From Paraspadella gotoi (Eukaryota > Chaetognatha), in NCBI GenBank assembly GCA_051294375.1, contig CM119263.1, forward strand, positions 10,095,552-10,159,551: a stretch of DNA of 64,000 bases, in the 5' to 3' direction. Both the position numbers and the translations under genes were made by a program. The notes beneath the pieces are model-generated. The model worked only from the letters and a program-made list of their open reading frames with translations. It searched no databases and was not told the DNA's origin. Below are positions 35,019 through 49,799 of the stretch, piece after piece (position 1 is the first letter of the stretch; the number at the start of each line of letters is the position of its first letter).

Positions 35019-37016
35019 GGCAGTGTCTACGAAAGCCTTTTGTCAAGAAATGAACCGAATCTCCTGATTATTCAAATATGAATGGTAAATTTTTTATACT
35101 TTGAACTATATACAAAGAGTGCCGAACAATGGTGTAAATAAAACCATTCCCATATAAATTTGATACAGTAAAGATAGTTTTTAAGCAATTTTATCTTCAA
35201 AAATCTTGTCCATTTTTGTCCATTTTCAGTTTTGGCACTAATTTTCAAGGTGAAGATCAAAAAAGAAAAATTTTTTACTTTGCTTTTGGGTTCGCCTTTA
35301 TGTTCTTTCTACTGGGGTAAAAGCATTTTTGTTAATGATTCACCGTTTGTCTGCAATGAATTTTTAAAATGGTTAGTCAAAAAATGGCATTTTTTCATTT
35401 CAGCATTTTAGACTAACTGAACATTCTTAAATTAATTGAAACTAATGCAAAATATTCCCCACATGATAAGCTAATTATATCTGTAATATAAAGAAATAAG
35501 CTTCATGCGTTTTCTTAAAGATTTTTTTTAAGATGTCTTTGAATTGTGATTTTTGTGATTGTAGTTATTTTTCCTTTCGACTATAGATTTATTTGTTTTT
35601 ATAGTTTTATTAGTTGGACTAGTTATTATTCTTGTTAAATCTCAAAAAAACCGCATCATTTTACGTTATCTTAAAGCATCAGGATAATTTTTTAATCATT
35701 TTTTCCCAGTGTCGACACGATTTTGCGGAAAAATTATTCCGCCAAAATCTGTCGACTTTACTAAATCTGCTAAGCAACCAAAATCAAAAAAGAAATGGCG
35801 AGTTACCGAATTATTTGGAGCATAAACTAAAATAAACCAAAAAAAGGAAAGAAATGTTGAAGAGGGATTTATGATAATCGCCAGTGGGCGAAGATGGCAG
35901 GGTTGTATCGGGACCTTCAACGAAGCCCTCCAATCTGGTTTCATGCGGACGGCGCAGTCGACAAGTTCAACAGTCTTATTCATGGATCTGAGAGATAATA
36001 TAATGGGGAGACGCTTACCAAGAACCAAGTATTCTGTCACTTGAAAAAGAAAGAAAGAGAGAGAGAGAGAGACACGCAGTAGACGCACTTCGTAAGGATG
36101 CGACGAACCGCTTTACGGGCTCGGAGGATTAAATACTTGCGTAGAATTTCACTGCAGGTTTGATCCGTTGGATGAGGGCGCGGACAAGATCGTCATCACT
36201 TGGCAAATGAGGCGATTCGCTGTCGAACGAATATTGATAAATGTACGCCTTACTCTTATATTTCTCTCTCTTTCTCTCTCTCATTTAAGCCGTCTTATTG
36301 GTCTTCTCAATAATTTTACCGGTCTTTTACATGGCCGTTGTCAATTTTTGGAGAAAGAGACACACGTTCTTAGTAGTTCTGATTAAGACTCGCCTTTGAA
36401 CATTTTGCCCGACACGAATATTGGTTTTACGGGATTTTTTCGGGACAAAAAAGTTTCTCTCTTTCTGCTTATTCGTTGTGACTTCTTATTCATGATTCCT
36501 ATCGAGATTCAGCGAAACATTCAGTCGAAATCTCCTCGTCAAACTTCAAGGTACGGTTAACGTCTCGAACGCGTGATTCGGGCATGAAGTTGAACTCGAG
36601 CATCCACAAATCGGCGGGAAAAGGGCTGCATGAGCGGGAGAAGCGATGAGAGCGGCGACGTCCGCATTTTTCTCGACGATCACAAGAAAGAGTGTCTACG
36701 CTACATTTCTTCTCACGAAAAGCTTAAATTTAAAAAAAATTTTTAAGCCAATAGTTCAGTAGATTTTATAACTCGATAGTTGAAATATATTTTTTCAGCT
36801 CAATTAGTTCAAAAACTTTGAAAGAACTTTTGTCGTAGCAAATTTTGAAGTAATAGAATAAGCAACAGTGCGTTGTGCTTAATGACAGAGAGATAACTAT
36901 TCCAAATCGATTTTTAAAATCAAGAATGACCCAAAAGAATCAAACGAGACACTAGAAAGTAGTAATTTTAATAGATAGAAATCAAGAGTTTGAGAAAGGC
37001 TTTTCGTAGACACTGC
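35019..37016. mobile_element. 2.0 kb insertion with terminal inverted repeats and 4-bp target duplication (copy 2)
   Basis: Starts GGCAGTGTCTACGAAAGCC and ends with its inverse, CTTTTCGTAGACACTGCC; the ends match over about 22 bp with one indel. ACTT flanks both sides (35015-35018 and 37017-37020). The corresponding place in copy 1 (about 29,350) has no insertion, so this looks like a transposed segment. No transposase is recognised. Inside are exon-like pieces on the plus strand: one near 35,890-36,000 (SPPIWFHADGAVDKFN), one near 36,160-36,240 (FDPLDEGADKIVITWQM) and one near 36,640-36,730 (SGDVRIFLDDHKKECL). It could be a non-autonomous transposon carrying host exons, or an autonomous element of a family I cannot name. 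Confidence 0.6.
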
Positions 37017-40000
37017 CACTTATAAAATAAAATAGAGGAGAAAACTGACTTTTGTTTTTTTTTTCATCGATACGAGTCGCCATCTCTTTAGTCAATCGTG
37101 AAAAAATTACAAAATTCTTGCAATAATCAGAGTATTATTCAGGCTTCTAGGCCCTAAATCATCATTTTATTTTTCGTGAAAGTCTTGCGCAATCTAAAAA
37201 GATTTTGCAATTTGGCTTTCAATTTATTATAAATGAGATCTTATTTCATATCGCCATTTTCATTTCTTTTTTGAAATCGGAGGTCGGAACTTTCGTCGAA
37301 AAGTTTTTTTTAAAAAGAAACTTTAGTGTTCACTCTCGGAACATTGATGAAAGGTATTTTTTTCCTTATATTTTTAATTCGATTTTAATTCGTCATCAAA
37401 GAAAATATCGTCATAAGATTATGCAATCCCGACAGGAGAAAACGACAGTTTTGATGCGAACTCAAGCAATACGTCAAGTACGGCGGTGAGACAAAGCAGC
37501 GGCGCGGTAAGTTAAATATTCGTCCAACATACTTTTACTTAATTTTCTTAAGAATTAAATAAAAAAAACTTTTCTATTTTCAATCATCATACTACTCTTA
37601 AATCCTATTATTACATTTGATTTCATTGCTTAGTATCAATTACCTTATGAGTACGAGCATAATCCGAATCAAGAATAAGAACCAGACTATTTTGTATCGT
37701 TCGCAGAATCGGCCGGGCGGTTCACCAGAATGATGATAGCGAGAAGAAAGAAAGAGAAAGAAGCGATGGAAAAATCGCGGGAGAAAACGGAGCAGACGAT
37801 GAAGGGAGAAATTCTGCGGAGATGAAGGAAAGTCACGAAAATGGATAAATTGATACGGGAGGGAAATTAGGGATGACTTAAGTTGATGATTACAAATTAA
37901 TCGCTGTCTGACTTTGTGAGCGACAACGTATTTAATTGCTGCTGTTTTTGAAGCCTAAGTGAAACAAAACCATGACATGAATGAGATTGATATCATGAGT
38001 GATTGAGATTAATAACTTAACTTAACTTTGAGGGTATAATTATACTTATTATTTTCAAAGACGGCGTCTCTTTTCCTTTTTAAAACGTTTCTATTGTGAA
38101 TATATATTATATTTACTGAATACATTAATAAAGTCTGGGGTACCGAGTTATCTTGCATTCTATTCTTCCGGACTCATGAAATTGTGATACAAAACTAGAG
38201 GGACAATTTAAAATGACTGTATTTAAATGTACAAATGCCAGTCAGTGCATAACAAATTCAGTTACAGTAGCTTCATTTTAATTTACATCATCACAATGGT
38301 TGACTTTCGATTTAAAAAAAAAAAATTAAGACTGGTACATTTATTGAAAAAAAAAACATAATAAAATCAAAAGAGGCGGACAAGAGAATATTCAAGAGAA
38401 GCTTTAAAGAAGAGGTTCAAAATAGAATTGGAAAAGAGAGATAGAGAATGAAAGAACACAAGAGATTGAAAAGAGAGGTTGAACTTAAAAAATAAAAGGA
38501 AGGCTGTTGAGAGAGAATGAAATTTGAGGCTGAGAAAACATGTCGCTTAGAAAAAAAAGAGAACCAGCCTCTTAGATGCAGAATCTTAGTAGAATACGGG
38601 GACGAGGGCTGTATCGAGGGGGGGTTATGGGAGTGGAGAACTCCAACGGGTCAAGTGGAAAGATCAAGTAAGTCAAAGAGGTGGAGAGGAGAGGCAGGGA
38701 GAAGAGCGGGGAAAATCTTTTTTTTTTTCAGATTGACAACGGATTGAGAAGAAAATCATCATTTCAAAGAAAACACTTTTTTTTTTGGTGTCGAAAAAAC
38801 GAATTGACGCGAACCTCGCGAAGTACGATAACAAAATAATCATTTAGATTCCAAGAGTTTTTTTTTTTATCTCAGAGAAAAAAAAACGAATCGAAAAAAA
38901 CATAATTAAACACAATAAACAACAAACGACGGGGCTGTTGTTTACGAATAAGTTCTAGGACTAAGTAATTCAATAATTAATTACGCTTCGTAGAAAGTAA
39001 AACCAAGAATATGCGGCGTCGGAATGAAAGATAGAGATAGAAAATAAGAAAGAGAAACAATTAGATTGATTTCTTTAGCGGTAATACTGTAGACATACGA
39101 CGGTATAATTTATTGGGAGTAAAGAGAGAATAACCGTTGATGTTTCGATGGTCTAGACCAGCAGACGGAATAAATGTTATCTAACTATTATCTAGTGTTC
39201 TTTTTTTTTTCAAAGGACCAACAGGCGAACATACGTAGGAATAATTTAAGGGAAATGGCACATCGTATTTGCGAAAAGGGGAGGGGGTGTAGAATCAAGT
39301 AGCTTCTTAATTGAAAAAATAAACAAACGTAAACCGTTCGCTATTGTTTTATTTTAATTTTTTTTGTTCATCACGTATCCTAAAAGGTAGTTTATTGGAT
39401 AGTTTTGACTAATTGAGGTGAGCCTAACTTAAAATATTTTACAATATCGATATCATTGTGCTAGATTAACTCACGGAAAGTAAAAAAAAAAAAGACATCG
39501 GTAAAAACGTTCCGAGGGAGAATAGGGGAAATACAAAGAATTTGTTGCAAAGAAAGGATTTTTTTTTCCGCTATGGGATGGGAATTAACCTAAGGCACCC
39601 ACTGAAGGTTAAAAAAATCGTTGGCAATTATAAACGAGAAAAAGTTTTAGTATGAGATTCGAGTCGTAACTTTTATAGTTTCGCTCGTTAAGATTATGAC
39701 AAATTTATTATTTTTTTTTCTCGATATATAAATGATATGAGTCTTAGAACGAAACGAAAACAGCCCCATTTTTTTTACGCTTCTCGATGGTAAACTCGTT
39801 TTGCCTTTTATTTATTCGAGAACGACAAAGTTACGCTTTTTTAGTAGACATGAGTCTTAAACATGACCAAAGGAATGAGATTGAAGGCAAAAACATGACA
39901 ACCGCGTTTGATATTGAACGTTTTCCAGGTTAGCTTGTTTAAGGAAAGAAATCGCGATTTTAAAACGTCGTTTGATTCGCGCGTAACAAAAAGAATGGGA

Positions 40001-40199
40001 AGGATAAAAAAAAAAAAAAAAGAAAAAAAAAGAAAGAACAAAACACAAAGGTAAAAACCCTTTTACTTTTATTGGTTTTATTTCCGCGTTACGTTTTGCT
40101 TCGGGAACCGAATTAAGTCTGCTCCGCTGTACTCTTCCTATTACATTGTTTACGTTTTAACGATTTTCATACTTTTTTTGGTTTTTATATCCGCATTAA

Positions 40200-40884
40200 T
40201 TATATTGTTTCAAACGTGCGTGGAGGAGGCGGCCCTGGGGGCTCGCGACATTCCCCGGACTTGCTGCCCCCGGAATCGGTTGATGACGCTGCCGCAGGGG
40301 GATGAGGGGGCCGTCGCCCGGGGGCGTGCCGCTTCCGCCGCCGCCAGGAGAGACGGAGCCCGAGTGGTGGGACCTCGCCACTCCGGCACCGAGCGGCAGG
40401 CCCTCGGGAATGGACCCGTTGATGTGGAGAGCTCGAAGGGCGGGTGAGGCGGGGAAGGGGGGCGGGGCGGCGGCGGCGCGGGCCAGGGACCCGTAAGGGT
40501 TGGCGGCGGCGACCCCGCCGTTGCAGAGGCCGAGGCTCGTCACCACGTGCCGCCGTGGGTCGGGGGTGCCGCGACGCCGCCCGCCGCCGCGACGCCGGCC
40601 GGATGGGCGCCGGCCACGATGACGCCGTCGTGTCGCGTGGCGCCGTAGCTCGGGTCGTGCTGGTCGTAAGGGATGGAGCAGGGGTAGGCGTGGTGCAGGA
40701 TGCCGCCGATGGTGACGCCGGCGCCGAGACCCGCGTGCCGGTCGTAGCTGTTGTAGCCCGTGTCGGGGTATTCCTCGAGGGAGAGCCCCACGGGCGGGCA
40801 AGGGGCGAACTCGGGCGGGGGTCGGATCTTCAGGGGCTCCGAGGTCGGGCGAAGTGTTGGTAGTTGGCTTGACGGCGCCGTGCC
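40200..40884 (-). CDS. GC-rich terminal exon, copy 2
   Basis: Second copy of 32,549-33,212 with the same acceptor and TAA. It carries its own indels; the frame is open for the first and last thirds but shifts once around the poly-Ala/Gly stretch. Confidence 0.45.
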
Positions 40885-41535
40885 CTGTTAAGTGGGGGGG
40901 GTTGAAAGAGGAGTGGGTTAATCAGGGTGGAGGGAAGATTGTAAATGAAAAAACATTTTCTAAATCAAATCGGAAAAAAAAAAAAAAAAAAAAAAAAATT
41001 CGCTTCCCAAATCGTCGGGTCAGAATTAAAGGGGGCGGGGGAGACGGGGAAAAACCGATCAAAATCGTCACGCCGCGGATTTACGGGAGGGTGGTGGAGG
41101 TGGGAGGTGAGGAGGTGGTGGAGGAGGTGGCGGAGGGCGGAATCTGGGTGGACTCACGGAAGGAGAGGACAGGGAAGATGTTAAAGAAGGGGTTCAGGCG
41201 GACTTAACGCTGGGGCATCGACAAGCGAGGACAAAGCGGCACTGATTAAAATGGAAAAAGCGGATTAAGAAAAAAAAAACATTGAGTTTGACGAAGAGAT
41301 AAAAAAAAAAACATTGGCGAGGACAATTGCACTATTAATTGAATTATGAAGCGGCACAAACGAAAGTCTCAGAAGAAAAATTGCGTAAGGGAAAAACGGG
41401 CTTTTATGGAATTAATCATTGAACGTTAAACATTTGAATGTGAGATAAGCGCTCGACGTTCCTGCGAGGCCGGGTTAACTTAAACTCTAAAATTTCGCGA
41501 GGAAAAAAATGGCTGAACACGAGTTACGATCGCGG

Positions 41536-41641
<106 letters not shown>

Positions 41642-42517
41642 AGCGATCACCTCTTTCTTTATAATTTTTTCAATTCACGTTCAAATCAAATTCAACAGAA
41701 AAACGAAATCAATCAAAGAGAAGAAAAACCTTTTCACGTCGTCGTCGTCGTCGTCGTCACCGTCGTCGTTGTCGTCATCGTCGCCGTCGTCTTTAAGACT
41801 GACGTTTTCATCCGCTTTTTTGAAACCTTTTCTTCCCCTCTCACACTGTTGATCGTCTTTTAAAACCTTTTTCCATTTCTCTGTCTCTCTCTTTTCTCTT
41901 TTTGACTGTCTCTCTGNNNNNNNNNNNNNNNNNNNNNNNNNTTCAAAATTATATTTTTCTTTGGGTTCCTCATTTGTCAGTCCGCCTCTGGGCAGCCTCG
42001 TCTTTCCCGGCGACGACGCCTGCCTGCTTCCGCCTGATAAGAGGGACGTCCTGATTCGAATTAAGTCAGATGCGTCGACGGTGAGGAATTTTATCATCGG
42101 ATTCCCAATCAGTATTTGACAATGACATGATAACAATTTTGTATAATAGTACTAAAATTATAATTATCAGAGGCTGCATCTTCCGATTGGGTTTGGGTGG
42201 CAATAGGAATAGCAGTTTTCTTCTCGACTTTAATCTTCTCTTCGTGATATTCGCCATAATTAGGAGGAAGAGGAATGGCACCGAAGAAGGAGGAGAAACA
42301 AAAGATAAGCAAAGTGAGAAAAATACATTTATTTAATCGTTTATAAAGTTTTTTTTTAACATTAATTATTAGCTCGGTCAATATCTAATTCAAATAATCA
42401 ATTAAGTCAATCAATAACTTAAATCCCCGCATCCAATAATCCATTTATCCTTCAATCGCTCAAAATCTCCATCCACCAATACTCCCGTCCACTCTTCTTT
42501 TCAAATGTCCAAGTCCC

Positions 42518-42827
42518 TGTGGATCCGGATTACGGTTACGAGGTCGTCGACGACGGAAAGATCGACGATCCAACTCCAGCGCCCAGAGTCTCCAAGAACA
42601 ACATCACCAACGAGAACAACAGCAAGAACAACCTTTACATAGACCTCTCTTCCTCCGATAATGATGAATACGTCAAGTTGGATTTCGACAAAGAGTTTGA
42701 CGATAACGACGATGAACGACGAAATCACCAAATCAGTCGTCATGGCAACGGGACGCTCGCACCGACTGATGATCACGAGTACCTGAAAGCTTTGTCGATT
42801 CGTCTGCCAGTGCAGAAAGAAAATTAA
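42518..42827 (+). pseudogene. tail A exon of the membrane protein, copy 3
   Basis: Identical to the copy 2 version, with the same upstream frameshifts. It duplicates 34,359-34,668 at an offset of 8,159 bases. Confidence 0.45.
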
Positions 42828-43177
42828 TAAAATTGAATGATAATTTTTTTTCTCGACCTTTTTATTTTCTTATTTATTTATTTCTTTTTCTCTATGTAAG
42901 TTCTCGACATCGATATGTTCTTTTTCAATAAAATCGTTTGAAAATTATATTATCAAGAAGTTTTGTACGTTACAAGCAGTGGTTGTCTTCTCTTTATTGA
43001 ACACTAGTCTGTACGTTCATCCCCTTCACATCATACTTTAAAAAGTTTAAGGCGAAGATAGAGAAATGTGTATTTCGCCAAAAGCACTATTATCAATCGG
43101 CTAAAGTATATTTGACTTTGTCCTCGTCGCAAAATCGTTTTTACTTCTTATACAAGCATCGACGTCGCTTCATACTT

Positions 43178-45175
43178 GGCAGTGTCTACGAAAGCCTTTT
43201 GTCAAGAAATGAACCGAATCTCCTGATTATTCAAATATGAATGGTAAATTTTTTATACTTTGAACTATATACAAAGAGTGCCGAACAATGGTGTAAATAA
43301 AACCATTCCCATATAAATTTGATACAGTAAAGATAGTTTTTAAGCAATTTTATCTTCAAAAATCTTGTCCATTTTTGTCCATTTTCAGTTTTGGCACTAA
43401 TTTTCAAGGTGAAGATCAAAAAAGAAAAATTTTTTACTTTGCTTTTGGGTTCGCCTTTATGTTCTTTCTACTGGGGTAAAAGCATTTTTGTTAATGATTC
43501 ACCGTTTGTCTGCAATGAATTTTTAAAATGGTTAGTCAAAAAATGGCATTTTTTCATTTCAGCATTTTAGACTAACTGAACATTCTTAAATTAATTGAAA
43601 CTAATGCAAAATATTCCCCACATGATAAGCTAATTATATCTGTAATATAAAGAAATAAGCTTCATGCGTTTTCTTAAAGATTTTTTTTAAGATGTCTTTG
43701 AATTGTGATTTTTGTGATTGTAGTTATTTTTCCTTTCGACTATAGATTTATTTGTTTTTATAGTTTTATTAGTTGGACTAGTTATTATTCTTGTTAAATC
43801 TCAAAAAAACCGCATCATTTTACGTTATCTTAAAGCATCAGGATAATTTTTTAATCATTTTTTCCCAGTGTCGACACGATTTTGCGGAAAAATTATTCCG
43901 CCAAAATCTGTCGACTTTACTAAATCTGCTAAGCAACCAAAATCAAAAAAGAAATGGCGAGTTACCGAATTATTTGGAGCATAAACTAAAATAAACCAAA
44001 AAAAGGAAAGAAATGTTGAAGAGGGATTTATGATAATCGCCAGTGGGCGAAGATGGCAGGGTTGTATCGGGACCTTCAACGAAGCCCTCCAATCTGGTTT
44101 CATGCGGACGGCGCAGTCGACAAGTTCAACAGTCTTATTCATGGATCTGAGAGATAATATAATGGGGAGACGCTTACCAAGAACCAAGTATTCTGTCACT
44201 TGAAAAAGAAAGAAAGAGAGAGAGAGAGAGACACGCAGTAGACGCACTTCGTAAGGATGCGACGAACCGCTTTACGGGCTCGGAGGATTAAATACTTGCG
44301 TAGAATTTCACTGCAGGTTTGATCCGTTGGATGAGGGCGCGGACAAGATCGTCATCACTTGGCAAATGAGGCGATTCGCTGTCGAACGAATATTGATAAA
44401 TGTACGCCTTACTCTTATATTTCTCTCTCTTTCTCTCTCTCATTTAAGCCGTCTTATTGGTCTTCTCAATAATTTTACCGGTCTTTTACATGGCCGTTGT
44501 CAATTTTTGGAGAAAGAGACACACGTTCTTAGTAGTTCTGATTAAGACTCGCCTTTGAACATTTTGCCCGACACGAATATTGGTTTTACGGGATTTTTTC
44601 GGGACAAAAAAGTTTCTCTCTTTCTGCTTATTCGTTGTGACTTCTTATTCATGATTCCTATCGAGATTCAGCGAAACATTCAGTCGAAATCTCCTCGTCA
44701 AACTTCAAGGTACGGTTAACGTCTCGAACGCGTGATTCGGGCATGAAGTTGAACTCGAGCATCCACAAATCGGCGGGAAAAGGGCTGCATGAGCGGGAGA
44801 AGCGATGAGAGCGGCGACGTCCGCATTTTTCTCGACGATCACAAGAAAGAGTGTCTACGCTACATTTCTTCTCACGAAAAGCTTAAATTTAAAAAAAATT
44901 TTTAAGCCAATAGTTCAGTAGATTTTATAACTCGATAGTTGAAATATATTTTTTCAGCTCAATTAGTTCAAAAACTTTGAAAGAACTTTTGTCGTAGCAA
45001 ATTTTGAAGTAATAGAATAAGCAACAGTGCGTTGTGCTTAATGACAGAGAGATAACTATTCCAAATCGATTTTTAAAATCAAGAATGACCCAAAAGAATC
45101 AAACGAGACACTAGAAAGTAGTAATTTTAATAGATAGAAATCAAGAGTTTGAGAAAGGCTTTTCGTAGACACTGC
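43178..45175. mobile_element. 2.0 kb inverted-repeat insertion (copy 3)
   Basis: Identical to 35,019-37,016, same ends and same ACTT flanks. Because the surrounding 3.2 kb is also identical, this is probably the same genomic insertion assembled twice. Confidence 0.55.
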
Positions 45176-48100
45176 CACTTATAAAATAAAATAGAGCGAA
45201 AACAGACTTTTGTTTTTTTTTTTCATCGATACGAGTCGCCATCTCTTTAGTCAATCGTGAAAAAATTACAAAATTCTTGCAATAATCAGAAGTATTATTC
45301 AGGCTTCTAGGACCTAATCATCATTTTTATTTTTCGTGAAAGTCTTGCGCAATCTAAAAAGATTTTCAATTTGGCTTTCAATTTATTATAAATGAGATCT
45401 TATTTCATATCGCCATTTTCATTTCTTTTTGAAAATCGGAGGTCGGAACTTTCGTCGAAAAGTTTTTTTTTTAAAAAGAAACGGTTTCAGTGTTCACTCT
45501 CGGAACATTGATGAAAGGTATTTTTTTCCTTTTTATTTAATTCGATTTTAATTCGTATCAAGAAAATATCGTCATAAGATTATGCAATCCCGACAGGAGA
45601 AAACGACAGTTTTGATGCGAACTCAAGCAATACGTCAAGTACGGCGGTGAGACAAAGCAGCGGCGCCGGTAAGTTAAAATTCGTCCAACATACTTTTACT
45701 TAATTTTCTTAAGAATTAAATAAAAAAAACTTTTCTATTTTCAATCATCATACTACTCTTAAATCCTATTATTACATTGATTTCATTGCTTAGTATCAAT
45801 TACCTTATGAGTACGAGCATAATCCGAATCAAGAATAAGAACCTAGACTATTGTACTTCGCAGAATCGGCCGGGCGGTTCACCAGAATGATGATAGCGAG
45901 AAGAAAGAAAGAGAAAGAAGCGATGGAAAAATCGCGGGAGAAAACGGAGCAGACGATGAAGGGAGAAATTCTGCGGAGATGAAGGAAAGTCACGAAAATG
46001 GATAAATTGATACGGGAGGGGAAATTAGGGATGACTTTAAGTTGATGATTACAATTAATCGCTGTCTGACTTTGTGAGCGACAACGTATTTAATTGCTGC
46101 TGTTTTTGAAGCCTAAGTGAAACAAAACCATGACATGAATGAGATTGATATCATGAGTGATGAGATTAATAACTTAACTTAACTTGAGGGTTATATTATA
46201 TTATTATTTTCAAAGACGGCGTCTCTTTTCCTTTTTAAAACGTTTCTATTGTGAATATATATATATATTTACGTGAATACATTAATAAAGTCTGGGGTAC
46301 CGAGTTATCTTGCATTCTATTCTTCCGGACTCATGAAATTTGTGATACAAAACTAGAGGGACAATTTAAAATGACTGTATTTAAATGTACAAATGCCAGT
46401 CAGTGCATAACAAATTCAGTTACAGTAGCTTCATTTTAATTTACATCATCACAATGGTTGACTTTCGATTTAAAAAAAAAAAAATTAAGACTGGTACATT
46501 TATTGAAAAAAAAAACATAATAAAATCAAAAGAGGCGGACAAGAGAATATTCAAGAGAAGCTTAAAGAAGAGGTTCAAAATAGAATTGGAAAAGAGAGAT
46601 AGAGAATGAAAGGAACACAGAGATTGAAAAGAGAGGTTGAACTTAAAAATAAAAGGAAGGCTGTTGAGAGAGAATGAAATTTGAGGCTGAGAAAACATGT
46701 CGCTTAGAAAAAAAAGAGAACCAGCTCTCTTAGATGCAGAATCTTAGTAGAATACGGGGACGAGGTCTGTATCGAGGGGGGGTTATGGGAGTGGAGAACT
46801 CCAACGGGTCAAGTGGAAAGATCAAGTAAGTCAAAGAGGTGGAGAGGAGAGGCAGGGAGAAGAGCGGGAAAATCTTTTTTTTTTTCAGAATGACAACGGA
46901 TTGAGAAGAAAATCATCATTTCAAAGAAAAACACTTTTTTTTTGGTGTCGAAAAAACGAATGACGCGAACCTCGCGAAGTACGATAACAAAATAATCATT
47001 TAGATTCCAAGAGTTTTTTTTTTTATCTCAGAGAAAAAAAAACGAATCGAAAAAAACATAATTAAACACAATAAACAACAAACGACGGGGCTGTTGTTTA
47101 CGAATAAGTTCTAGGACTAAGTAATTCAATAATTAATTACGCTTCGTAGAAAGTAAAACCAAGAATATGCGGCGTCGGAATGAAAGATAGAGATAGAAAA
47201 TAGAGAAAGAGAAACAATTAGATTGATTTCTTTAGCGGTAATACTGTAGACAATACGACGGTATAATTTATTGGGAGTAAGAGAGAATAACCGTTGATGT
47301 TTCGATGGTCTAGACCAGCAGACGGAATAAATGTTATCTAACTATTATCTAGTGTTCTTTTTTTTTTCAAAGGACCAACAGGCGAACATACGTAGGAATA
47401 ATTTAAGGAAATGGCACATCGTATTTGCGAAAAGGGGAGGGGGTGTAGAATCAAGTAGCTTCTTAATGAAAAATAAACAAACGTAAACCGTTCGCTATTG
47501 TTTTTATTTTATTTTTTTTGTTCATCACGTATCCTAAAAGGTAGTTTATTGGATAGTTTTGACTAATTGAGGTGAGCCTAACTTAAATATTTTACAATAT
47601 CGATATCATTGTGCTAGATTAACTCACGGAAAGTAAAAAAAAAAAAGACATCGGTAAAAACGTTCCGAGGGAGAATAGGGGAAATACAAAGAATTTGTTG
47701 CAAAGAAAGGATTTTTTTTCCGCTATGGGATGGGAATTAACCTAAGGCACCACTGAAGGTTAAAGAAAATCGTTGGCAATTATAAACGAGAAAAAGTTTT
47801 AGTATGAGATTCGAGTCGTAACTTTTATAGTTTCGCTCGTTAAGATTATGACAAATTTATTATTTTTTTTTCTCGATATATAAATGATATGAGTCTTAGA
47901 ACGAAACGAAAACAGCCCCATTTTTTTACGCTTCTCGATGGTTAAACTCGTTTTGCCTTTATTTATTCGAGAACGACAAAGTTACGCTTTTTAGTGAGAC
48001 ATGAGCTTAAACATGACCAAAGGAATGAGATTGAAGGCAAAAACATGACAACCGCGTTTGATATTGAAACGTTTTCCAGGTTAGCTTGTTAAGGAAAGAA

Positions 48101-48349
48101 ATCGCGATTTAAAACGTCGTTTGATTCGCGCGTAACAAAAAAGAATGGGAAGGATAAACAAAAAAAAAAAAAGAAAAAAAAAGAAAGAACAAAACACAAA
48201 GGTAAAAACCCTTTTACTTTTATTGGTTTTATTTCCGCGTTACGTTTTGCTTCGGGAACCGAATTAAGTCTGCTCCGCTGTACTCTTCCTTTTACATTGT
48301 TTACGTTTAACGATTTTCATACTTTTTTGGTTTTTATATCCGCATTAAT

Positions 48350-49036
48350 TTATATTGTTTCAAACGTGCGTGGAGGAGGCGGCCCTGGGGGCTCCGCGAC
48401 ATTCCCCGGACTTGCTGCCCCCGGAATCGGTTGATGACGCTGCCGCAGGGGATGAGGGGCCGTCGCCCGGGGGCGTGCCGCTTCCGCCGCCGCCAGGAGA
48501 GACGGAGCCCGAGTGGTGGGACCTCGCCACTCCGGCACCGAGCGGCAGGCCCTCGGGAATAGACCCGTTGATGTGGAGAGCTCGAAGGGCGGGTGAGGCG
48601 GGGAAGGGGGGCGGGCGGCGGCGGCGCGGGCCAGAGGACCGTAAGGGTTGGCGGCGGCGACCCCGCCGTTGCAGAGGCCGAGGCTCGTCACCACGTGCCG
48701 CCGTGGGTCGGGGGTGCCGCGACGCCGCCCGCCGCCGCGACGCCGGCCGGATGGGCGCGGCCACGATGACGCCGTCGTGTCGCGTAGCGCCGTAGCTCGG
48801 GTCGTGCTGGTCGTAAGGGATGGAGCAGGGGTAGGCGTGGTGCAGAGATGCCGCCGATGGTGACGCCGAGCGCCGAGACCCGCGTGCCGGTCGTAGCTGT
48901 TGTAGCCCGTGTCGGGGTATTCCTCGAGGGAGAGCCCCACGGGCGGGCAAGGGGCGAACTCGGGCGGGGGGTCGGATCTTCAGGGGCTCGAGGTCGGGGC
49001 GAAGTGTTGGTAGTTGGCTTGACGGCCGCCGTTGCC
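48350..49036 (-). CDS. GC-rich terminal exon, copy 3
   Basis: Third copy of the exon at 32.5 and 40.2 kb. It gives the cleanest reading of both the first codons (after the acceptor CTTAACAG) and the last ones (PPPPRTFETI then TAA), but has an indel in the middle. As the only copy continuous with the downstream minus-strand exons, it is the likeliest true position of this exon. Confidence 0.5.
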
Positions 49037-49694
49037 CTGTTAAGTGGGGGGGGGGTTGAAAGAGGAGTGGGTTAATCAGGGTGGAGGGAGATTGTAAATG
49101 AAAAACATTTCTAAATCAAATCGGAAAAAAAAAAAAAAAAAAAAAAAAAAAATTCGGCTTCCCAAATCGTCGGGTCAGAATTAAAGGGGGCGGGGGAGAC
49201 GGGGAAAACCGATCAAAATCGTTCACGCCGCGGATTTACTGAGGGTGGTGGAGGTGGAGGAGGGTGGAGGAGGTGGTGGAGGAGGTGGCGGAGGGCGGAA
49301 TCTGGGGTGGACTCACGGAAGGAGAGGACAGGGAGAGATGTTAAAGAAGGGGTTCAGGCGGACTTAACCGCTGGGGCATCGACAAGCCAGGACAAAGCGG
49401 CACTGATTAAAATGGAAAAGCGGATTAAGAAAAAAAAAACATTGAGTTTGACGAAGAGATAAAAAAAAAACATTGGCGAGGACAATTGCACTATTAATTG
49501 AATTATGAAGCGGCACAAACGAAAGTCTCAGAAGAAAAATTGCGTAATGGGAAAAAACAGGGCTTTATGGAATAATCATTGAACGTTAAACATTGAATGT
49601 GAGATAAGCGCTCGACGTTCCTGCGAGGCCGGGTTAACTTAAACTCTAAAATTTCGCGAGGAAAAAAAATGCTGAACACGAGTTACGATCGCGG

Positions 49695-49799
<105 letters not shown>

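Noticed and set aside
35696-36088. 130-codon minus-strand frame inside the 2 kb insertion
   Set aside because: It runs through poly-A/T and GA-rich DNA, has no recognised domain, and the plus strand gives more protein-like stretches; not called as a gene.
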